Positions 1 to 5,494 of a stretch of 5,494 bases of DNA are shown here, piece by piece. Source of the stretch: Muribaculaceae bacterium (GTDB lineage Bacteria; Bacteroidota; Bacteroidia; Bacteroidales; Muribaculaceae); assembly GCA_029051445.1 (NCBI GenBank), contig JAIDKP010000024.1, forward strand, positions 1 through 5,494, written 5' to 3'. Every line of letters starts with the position of its first letter. The stretch's first letter is position 1. A program made the position numbers and the translations under genes. The notes below the pieces were generated by a model, which saw only the letters and a list, made by a program, of their open reading frames with translations, did not search any database and had not been told where the DNA came from.

Positions 1-1
1 A

Positions 2-1744
2 TATTATATTGGCTGCGACAAGCGCGACAGCGTTTTCAAGAGGGCCGACAAACTCGGAGAGACAGCAAAGACAACGGGATATTACCAGTATTATTATTTC
101 TCAGAGTCTTCAAGGATTATCTATCATCTCAATCATAAGCGGTTTCACACGGCGATCAGTCGCATCAACGATATGTGGCACCAGGCTTTTGAACGTGACT
201 CGGTATCCTATGGGCGTTTCTCGGCGATTCAGGCTCTCGGACATCTGTATGCGGCGCTTTATGATCGTGATCTTGCCCTGAAGCAATATAAAGAGGCACT
301 GGGATATATGCGTGGCAATGTGACTGATCAGGATGAGTCGGGGCTGGCTGTACGCATCGGAGAGCTTTATCTTGCCAAGGGGGAGCTCGACAGCGCGGCA
401 GTGTATTGCGACATAGCTTTGAAAAACACGCGGACGCCGCGTGTCCAGTCGATAGCTCTCATGTTGCGCTCGCGCATACTGTTTGACCGTGGTGATATGG
501 ATGAATTCCGTCGCGCCTACAACCATGCGTTCGACCGAGTGTACAACCGCGACATACTGTCGGACTCTACAAGCATATACCTGTTTCTTGCCGATAAGGC
601 TATGGCCGACGGCGACATCAGGGTTGCCGGTCACTATGCGTCGAGGATAACAGGCTCTGTCGACCGCTATGACGCGCTGTCGAAGGTCTACGAGCATTTT
701 GGCGAGTATGAGCAGGCGCTTGATGCGGCGCGCCGGAGCAGGCTTGCCGTTGATTCATTGCGGCGCGAGATCGTTCTTGAACAGATGTCTATACTCGACA
801 AGGAGATTGTCGACTCTCGGTCGCGCGCCGCTTACATGCGTGTTATGGATTATTCCATGTCGGAAGCCGGACGCGGTTCGATGTGGTTTTGGCTGTTTGT
901 GTCTGCGGCGGTTCTGATTGTTGTTCTTTGTGTGGCGGCTTTCTTGTATTGCGGGCGCAGGCGGCGTAGATATGAGTGTCGTCTCGTTGAGGCCGGCCGA
1001 GAGATCGAAGAGGCCCGCCTTGCGGTTGAAATGACGGAGCGTGTGAAGGCCTCATCCTATGTTCAGTCGGTTGGGCGTAATATGCGCAATCCGCTCAATG
1101 CAATAGTGGGATTTACTCAGCTGTTGTCGGATGCCGATGCCTATCTTCCGGTGGATCTTCGCAAAAAATACTCTGGAATTGTCAGAGCTAACAGTAATCT
1201 TCTTCTGGCTCTTGTCGACGATATGACAGATATCGCTGAGCTTGAGATGCAGTTGCGTGAGATCTCACTGGCCGAAGTCTCGCCAAATGCGGTAGTGCGC
1301 GATGCGATCGCCATGTATGAGGCGCGTTATTCCGATGCTGATGCCGGTAATGTCTCTCTTGATTTCGAAACGGAGGTGACTGATGAGTATATGATTATGT
1401 CAGATTCAGTACATCTGCGTCAGGTGCTGAATCTGCTGTTGTCAAATGCAAAAAAGTTTACCAATAATCTTGACGGGGGTAATATTAGAGTCGGAGTCTC
1501 GCTAAGTGAGAATCTGGGTAAACTTACGATATCGGTAGCTGATACCGGCATAGGTATTCCGTCTGCTCAGGCTGAGGAGATTTTCGACAAGTTTGTCAAG
1601 CTTAACAAGGCAGTCCCCGGTAATGGTCTTGGACTTAGTCTGGCTCGGATGATAATCGAGCATCTCGACGGGGAGATTTTTCTTGATACAACCTATAGCG
1701 GTGGTGCGCGGTTTGTAATCCTTCTTCCGGTCGGTGATTTTTGA
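2..1744 (+). CDS. TPR-containing sensor histidine kinase-like protein lacking the H-box His (5' partial)
   Basis: The frame is open from base 2, so the protein starts upstream of the window; the ATG at 173 is internal, because the 57 codons before it read as sensible helical protein. Of 580 visible residues, about 1-250 are TPR-like helical repeats (clearest near 75-101, 115-141 and 223-248). A hydrophobic segment follows at about 295-317, then a run of Arg and a short coiled coil (about 320-350). The positive-inside rule puts the repeats in the periplasm and the kinase part in the cytoplasm. The DHp-like helix (about 350-380) keeps RNPLNAIVGFTQLL, but Arg359 replaces the phospho-accepting His and Asn360 the usual Glu. 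The GHKL ATPase domain looks intact: N-box Asn482, DTGIGIP from Asp514, F-box Phe528/Phe531, GNGLGLSLA around Gly542. The chain ends just after this domain, with no receiver or DNA-binding domain. Family resemblance is clear; kinase activity is doubtful. Its N-terminal signal sequence would lie outside the window. Confidence 0.9.
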   Translation, partial: YYIGCDKRDSVFKRADKLGETAKTTGYYQYYYFSESSRIIYHLNHKRFHTAISRINDMWHQAFERDSVSYGRFSAIQALGHLYAALYDRDLALKQYKEALGYMRGNVTDQDESGLAVRIGELYLAKGELDSAAVYCDIALKNTRTPRVQSIALMLRSRILFDRGDMDEFRRAYNHAFDRVYNRDILSDSTSIYLFLADKAMADGDIRVAGHYASRITGSVDRYDALSKVYEHFGEYEQALDAARRSRLAVDSLRREIVLEQMSILDKEIVDSRSRAAYMRVMDYSMSEAGRGSMWFWLFVSAAVLIVVLCVAAFLYCGRRRRRYECRLVEAGREIEEARLAVEMTERVKASSYVQSVGRNMRNPLNAIVGFTQLLSDADAYLPVDLRKKYSGIVRANSNLLLALVDDMTDIAELEMQLREISLAEVSPNAVVRDAIAMYEARYSDADAGNVSLDFETEVTDEYMIMSDSVHLRQVLNLLLSNAKKFTNNLDGGNIRVGVSLSENLGKLTISVADTGIGIPSAQAEEIFDKFVKLNKAVPGNGLGLSLARMIIEHLDGEIFLDTTYSGGARFVILLPVGDF

Positions 1745-1755
1745 ATTTGCATGTG

Positions 1756-1788
1756 AAAAAAACGGGTCGCATCTCGCGACGCGGCCCG
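1756..1788. terminator. GC-rich hairpin preceded by an A7 tract, probable terminator
   Basis: CGGGTCGC (1763-1770) pairs with GCGGCCCG (1781-1788) to give an 8-bp stem with one G-U wobble and a 10-nt loop. It begins 19 bp after the kinase stop codon, where a terminator is expected. Seven A residues (1756-1762) precede the stem, but no T tract follows it on the + strand. Read on the - strand, the same stem is followed by a T7 run, the classic intrinsic-terminator arrangement. It could stop antisense transcription entering the kinase gene, or act as a weak or mRNA-stabilising 3' structure for the kinase transcript. Confidence 0.5.
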
Positions 1789-1888
1789 ACTCCACCTAAA
1801 CAAATATTCAAATATCACATCTTTATGTAATTCTTTATTGTGTCTTTCATGTTGAGCTTTTCATAGTGTCAGACTGTGTATCTTGTGT

Positions 1889-1905
1889 TGTTTGTATTAC
1901 AAACA
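1889..1905. repeat. Perfect 7-bp inverted repeat (possible operator)
   Basis: TGTTTGT (1889-1895) and ACAAACA (1899-1905) are exact reverse complements separated by ATT. The 17-bp AT-rich dyad lies about 73 bp upstream of the -7 promoter element of the TPR gene. The size and symmetry suit a dimeric regulator, but the arms also contain TTTG, a common Bacteroidota promoter word, and a short dyad can arise by chance. No regulator in the window is linked to it. Confidence 0.35.
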
Positions 1906-1977
1906 TGTGACGCTGTCGAAAAGTTCATGATTTGCGATAAAATGCACCCAAACCGCACGGAGTGTGATGAAAATAGC

Positions 1978-1985
1978 TAACTTTG
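1978..1985 (+). promoter_or_regulatory. Bacteroidota -7 promoter element (TAACTTTG)
   Basis: TAACTTTG matches the Bacteroidota primary sigma -7 consensus TAnnTTTG at every fixed position. No TTTG -33 element is found at the usual distance (around 1953-1957 the sequence reads CCGC-like), so activation or a weak -33 is possible. The element ends 4 bp before the ATG at 1990, which places the expected transcription start at or next to the start codon and implies a leaderless or nearly leaderless mRNA for the TPR gene and its operon partner. Confidence 0.6.
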
Positions 1986-1989
1986 CGGT

Positions 1990-4869
1990 ATGGGAACCAT
2001 TACAAGATTTTTTTCAGTGGCGACTGTAGCGCTTTCATGCGTTGTCGCTTCTGCGCAGACGACCTCCAATCTCTCGGCGGGAGCCGTAGAGAGAGCGAGG
2101 GCAATGGCAGCCGATGAAAATTGGCAAGGGGTGGCCGATCAGCTGCAACTCGCTTCGGCGACTGCGTGCCACGAGTTCGACGATGCGACTCTATGGCTTG
2201 CATGCCGTGCGGCGGCTCATCTTGCCGACCCGCGTGCCGAGGCTATGCTCCGGCGTTACATCGCTCAATATCCTGCTTCGGCAGATATCGACCGCGCGCG
2301 CATGTTGCTTGCCGGTATCCTTTTCGACAAGGGAGAGTGCGAGCAGGCGGCGGAGTTGTATGACAACCTTGATCCGGGCCAGTGGGATGCTGTTACGGCG
2401 CAGAAACTGAGCCTCTATAAGGCAGGCGCGCTTGTCGGAGTCAGTCGCTATGGCGAGGCTATGTCCCTGCTGCATAATGTGACCGATCCGTCGCTGATTG
2501 ACCAGGCTCTATATTATAAAGGTTATATACATTATCAGGAAGGCGACTATGACGCCGCCGCGCTCGACCTGTCAAAGGTCGTCAAGAGTTCGCAGGCTTA
2601 TCCTCGCGCGCTCTACACCCTGGCGTTTGTGCGGTTCATGCAGGGAAACTGGCATGAGGCGTTTTCGGCCGCATCGGCTTCGGCTGCTATGACCGGAGTC
2701 CTGTCGGTCGACGAGATTGCCGAGGCGTGCCGCATTGCCGGCCAGTCGGCGTTCAACCTCTCAGACGACGATGCTGCAGTCAGCTATACTGCCCGATATG
2801 TTGATGCTGCCATGAAAGCCGGCCTGACGGTAGAGCCGCAGGCGACATATATTCTCGGTGTGGCCTCATATAGACTGGGGAATTTTGAAAAGGCGATAGA
2901 GCAGCTGCAGGGAGTGTCGAAACTTGAGGACGCGACCGGTCAGAGCGCGTTGCTCTACCTTGGACAGAGCTATGTGCAGACGGGCAACAACCGTGCGGCC
3001 ATGCTTGCGCTTCGACGCGCCGCGTCGATGGACTTCGATTCCGACATACGTGAGTCGGCTGCCTACAACTACGCTGTTACGGCCATGAAAACTGATGCCG
3101 GTCCGTTCGGATCATCGGTCGGAGCGCTTGAGCAGTTCCTCACCGAATATCCGGGATCGGCTTATGCTCCCGAGGTGCAGGCCTATCTTGTCATGGCCTA
3201 CATGACCGACAATAACTATGAGCGTGCGCTTGCAGGAGTAGAACGCATAAGCGATCCTTCACCCGAGATACTTCGCGCCAAGCAGCAGATCCTTTATACG
3301 CTCGGTTGCCGGAATCTGGCAGCCGGCAATACCGATCTTGCCCTTTCAAGACTCACTCAGGCAGCCTCGATCAATACTGCTGACCGCCAGATACCTGTCG
3401 AGTGCAAGCTCTGGATAGCCGAGTGCCGATACCGCAAGGGAGACTATGATGCCGCCTCACGTGGTCTGCTTGACTACATATCGACTGCGCCGGCCGATGC
3501 CGCCAACCGCCCGGTAGCGCTCTACGATCTTGCTTATGTGCGGTTTGCCCAGAAACGTTATGCCGATGCATTGACCGACTTTGAGCGATTCATGCGCAAT
3601 CCCGGTAATTCAACGGTTGCCATGAAGGCCGATGCCATGACGCGTGTCGCCGACTGCTACTACTATCAGTCGCAGTTTGCTAAGGCTGCTTCGAAATACG
3701 AGGAAGCCTACAACTTGTCGCCCGCCAACGGCGACTATCCGCTTTTCCAGATGGCTCTCGTGCGTGGTGCGTTGCGCGATCATAAGGGACGCATCGACGG
3801 TATGAACCGCATGCTTCATGAATTCCCCAACTCTGGTCTTGCCCCGTCGGCATTGCTTGAACTTGCCGATGCCTATGGCGAGCTTGGACGCAAGGCCGAT
3901 GCCGAAGCCACCTATGAGCGGCTTGCGTCGCAGTATGCGTCGACGGCTCAGGGACGTCAGGGAATGCTGTTGCTGGCTATCACGACTGCCGATGCCGGCA
4001 ACAGAGCCAAGGCCATGGAAACCTATCGTGATGTGATCACACGCTTCCCGTCGAGCGAGGAAGCCCGCATGGCATCCGATGACCTCAAGCGTCTTTACAG
4101 CGAGAGCGGCGACACTCGTGCCTATCTTGATTTCATGGCTTCGGTTCCTTCGGCACCAACTGTCGACCAGAGTGAGCTGGAGCGTATGGCATATGATGCG
4201 GCTGCGCAGAAACTCGCGACAGGCGACATGTCGCTGATGGAAAAATATCTTGACCAGTGGCCTGACGGCACTCACATCGAACAGGCACTCGGTGATATGG
4301 CTGCCGCACGCCGCAAGGCAGGCGACATGGAGGGTGCATGGGATCTGTTTGTGGCTCTTGAGCAGAAAGCCGCCACACCGGCACGACTGAATGCGGCACG
4401 TCAGGGAGTGCTTGACACATCGGTCGCTCTTGAGCGCTGGGACGTGGCACTTACAGCCGCATCGCGTCTGCTGGAGTCGTCGACACTGGCAGGAGCCGAG
4501 AGAGCGGCGGTGCTCGACGGACGCGCCGCTGCCGAGGCTGCCCTCGACATGACTGCCGCCGCCGAGGCTGACTGGGCGGAGCTTGCAGCCTCTCCGGCTG
4601 AGCTTTACGGAGCCAAAGCCGCCTACCTGCTTGCACAGTCGCGCATGGATTCCGGTGATCTTGTCGGTGCCCGTGCAAATGTTGAAAAACTCATAGAAGC
4701 CAACCCGCCACATGCCTATTGGCTGGCACGCGGCTTTATTCTTCTCAGTGATATAAACCGCGCCGAAGGCAATGACTTCGAGGCCGACGAGTATCTCCGT
4801 ACTCTCAAGGCCAATTATCCCGGCAACGAGCCCGACATACTCGACATGATATCCTCACGCCTGAAATAA
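1990..4869 (+). CDS. Exported tetratricopeptide-repeat protein, 959 aa
   Basis: The ATG at 1990 is chosen because it gives a complete Sec signal peptide: Arg6, a hydrophobic core at about 7-20, and ASA/Q cleavage after residue 22. The next in-frame ATG (2104) would remove it. The mature chain is nearly all paired helices with TPR spacing; clear units lie near residues 103-124, 172-195, 284-307, 320-343, 474-497, 508-533, 551-576, 619-649, 658-688, 873-900 and 910-940. Several have the linker EYP, EFP or RFP followed by S and Ala-rich helices, as in BamD/YbgF-type repeats. No enzymatic domain, transmembrane helix or C-terminal sorting signal is seen. The product is probably a soluble periplasmic scaffold, perhaps held at the outer membrane by a partner. 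It overlaps the following barrel gene by one base, pointing to co-translation and a shared role. The type is familiar in Bacteroidota, but I know no assigned function. Cys17 does not sit in a proper lipobox. Confidence 0.93.
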   Translation: MGTITRFFSVATVALSCVVASAQTTSNLSAGAVERARAMAADENWQGVADQLQLASATACHEFDDATLWLACRAAAHLADPRAEAMLRRYIAQYPASADIDRARMLLAGILFDKGECEQAAELYDNLDPGQWDAVTAQKLSLYKAGALVGVSRYGEAMSLLHNVTDPSLIDQALYYKGYIHYQEGDYDAAALDLSKVVKSSQAYPRALYTLAFVRFMQGNWHEAFSAASASAAMTGVLSVDEIAEACRIAGQSAFNLSDDDAAVSYTARYVDAAMKAGLTVEPQATYILGVASYRLGNFEKAIEQLQGVSKLEDATGQSALLYLGQSYVQTGNNRAAMLALRRAASMDFDSDIRESAAYNYAVTAMKTDAGPFGSSVGALEQFLTEYPGSAYAPEVQAYLVMAYMTDNNYERALAGVERISDPSPEILRAKQQILYTLGCRNLAAGNTDLALSRLTQAASINTADRQIPVECKLWIAECRYRKGDYDAASRGLLDYISTAPADAANRPVALYDLAYVRFAQKRYADALTDFERFMRNPGNSTVAMKADAMTRVADCYYYQSQFAKAASKYEEAYNLSPANGDYPLFQMALVRGALRDHKGRIDGMNRMLHEFPNSGLAPSALLELADAYGELGRKADAEATYERLASQYASTAQGRQGMLLLAITTADAGNRAKAMETYRDVITRFPSSEEARMASDDLKRLYSESGDTRAYLDFMASVPSAPTVDQSELERMAYDAAAQKLATGDMSLMEKYLDQWPDGTHIEQALGDMAAARRKAGDMEGAWDLFVALEQKAATPARLNAARQGVLDTSVALERWDVALTAASRLLESSTLAGAERAAVLDGRAAAEAALDMTAAAEADWAELAASPAELYGAKAAYLLAQSRMDSGDLVGARANVEKLIEANPPHAYWLARGFILLSDINRAEGNDFEADEYLRTLKANYPGNEPDILDMISSRLK

Positions 4870-5494
4870 TGAAGATCAATCCCAAACATATAGCCGTCGT
4901 CATGGCGGCAGCAGCGGCTTTGCCCGTTACAGCTCAGAGTCTGAGCAAAGAAATCACCATTGACAAGGATGTGGTGCCGCAGGAGCGTGCAGCCTCACGT
5001 CTCCCGGTGCTTCCCTCGGTCATTGAGGTGAAGCCTGAGAGTACCGAACTGCAGTTCAGCTTTGACGGTATTCCGGCGCGTCTGGCTCCCTATGCCGGAT
5101 GGCTGGCTTCGTCGCGTGTCGGGCAGGCTGTCTCGGTCAGCGACTGGCGCGGCTACGTCCAGGCCGGATATTTCCCTGCCTACAACGCGACATTGTCGGC
5201 AGGCTATCGTGCGCTCGACAACGGCACCGACCGCCTCAACGTGTGGGGACACTTCAGCGGAAGCAGTTGGCGTAACCCCGACTCAAGTATCGACAAGGCG
5301 TTCCGTCCAAAATTCAACGACAGTGGCGCGGCTCTCGGAGCCTCATATCTCCGCTCGTTTTCTCCCGTCTCGTCGCTCAGCGTGGGCCTGACCCTTGGCG
5401 GTGACTGGTTCAACAATCCATTGAGCGGTTCCGATGACTCGCAGAGCGTCTGGGCGGGGAAGCTTGATGCCGGATGGGGTTCGCGTGCCGGCAG
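4869..5494 (+). CDS. Probable outer-membrane beta-barrel protein (3' partial)
   Basis: ATG at 4869 shares its A with the preceding TAA stop (TAATG), a typical coupled start. The frame stays open to the right edge, giving 208 residues without a stop. Residues 1-22 form a signal peptide: Lys2 and Lys6, an Ala/Val-rich core, and VTA/Q cleavage. A short linker (about 24-60) contains EITIDKDVVPQE and a Pro-rich stretch. From about residue 80 the chain turns into alternating polar/aromatic segments with Gly and Asn/Asp turns (YVQAGYFPAYNATLSAGY, LNVWGHFSG, GLTLGGDWF), as expected for outer-membrane strands. The strands begin too early for a TonB-receptor plug domain, so a porin-like or structural barrel is more likely than a TonB-dependent transporter. 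It probably works with the upstream periplasmic TPR protein. Substrate and final length are unknown because the 3' end is missing. Confidence 0.82.
   Translation, partial: MKINPKHIAVVMAAAAALPVTAQSLSKEITIDKDVVPQERAASRLPVLPSVIEVKPESTELQFSFDGIPARLAPYAGWLASSRVGQAVSVSDWRGYVQAGYFPAYNATLSAGYRALDNGTDRLNVWGHFSGSSWRNPDSSIDKAFRPKFNDSGAALGASYLRSFSPVSSLSVGLTLGGDWFNNPLSGSDDSQSVWAGKLDAGWGSRAG

Larger units (their letters stand above)
1745..1989. other. Intergenic region between kinase-like gene and TPR/barrel operon
   Basis: This 245-bp gap is visibly richer in A+T than the flanking genes and carries no convincing ORF on either strand. It holds, in order, a GC-rich hairpin just after the kinase stop, about 100 bp of AT-rich sequence with no recognised element, a perfect 7-bp dyad, and a -7 promoter element abutting the next start codon. 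No tRNA-like or other structured RNA was recognised by eye. Confidence 0.75.

Noticed and set aside
173..175. ATG as the start of the kinase-like gene
   Set aside because: The same frame is open through all 57 upstream codons to the left edge and reads as continuous helical protein, so this Met is internal.
110..697. Open frame on the - strand (195 codons) inside the kinase-like gene
   Set aside because: It is antisense to TPR-coding sequence, shows no recognisable motif and has no promoter-like sequence upstream; treated as a shadow.
1931..1934. TTTG as the -33 element of the TPR gene promoter
   Set aside because: It is 43 bp from the -7 element, about twice the accepted spacing of roughly 19-21 bp.
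1967..2029. 20-codon upstream ORF overlapping the TPR gene start
   Set aside because: It starts upstream of the -7 promoter element, so it would not be on the expected transcript, and its peptide has no recognisable feature.
2029..2041. Cys17 of the TPR protein as a lipoprotein attachment site
   Set aside because: The context is ALSC without Leu at -3, and a good signal peptidase I site (ASA/Q) follows six residues later.
3480..4000. Recurring GCCGATGC words in the TPR gene
   Set aside because: They encode repeated Ala-Asp-Ala in TPR helices under a GC-rich codon bias and have no regular spacing, so they are not a DNA repeat family.
3610..4713. Long open frame on the - strand (367 codons) inside the TPR gene
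   Set aside because: It lies fully antisense to a well-supported gene, its translation is rich in Cys, His and Arg with no domain, and it reflects the GC-rich codon pattern of the + strand gene.
5062..5391. 109-codon + strand open frame in the third gene
   Set aside because: It is out of frame with the barrel gene that starts at 4869, which has a signal peptide and strand pattern; the alternative translation is Arg/Ser/Thr-rich without motifs.

Overview
The window looks like chromosomal DNA from a member of the Bacteroidota, most likely order Bacteroidales and perhaps a Muribaculaceae-type gut lineage. The order-level call rests on a perfect TAnnTTTG promoter element, the lack of Shine-Dalgarno sequences, a TPR-sensor kinase of the type common in that phylum, and a long secreted TPR protein followed by an outer-membrane barrel. 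The family-level guess is inference only. All three genes are on the + strand and both window edges cut through a gene.

Layout. (1) Positions 2-1744 hold the 3' part of a TPR-containing, membrane-anchored histidine-kinase-like protein; its reading frame runs open through the left edge. (2) Positions 1745-1989 are an AT-richer intergenic gap of 245 bp. It contains a strong GC hairpin flanked by seven A, a 17-bp perfect dyad, and a Bacteroidota -7 promoter element ending only 4 bp before the next start codon. (3) Positions 1990-4869 encode a 959-residue exported protein built almost entirely of TPR-like helical repeats. (4) Its stop codon shares one base with the start of a third gene (4869 to the right edge), which encodes an exported protein that looks like a small plug-less outer-membrane beta-barrel.

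How the genes work together. The last two genes form a tightly coupled operon and probably act together in the envelope: a periplasmic TPR scaffold plus an outer-membrane barrel. I do not recognise a characterised system with this pair. The kinase-like gene appears to be a separate transcription unit.

The most notable point is that the kinase-like protein keeps the ATP-binding GHKL motifs but has Arg where the phospho-accepting His of the H-box should be, and Asn where the adjacent acidic residue should be. No receiver domain or response regulator is visible. It may therefore be a pseudokinase or an unconventional signalling ATPase.
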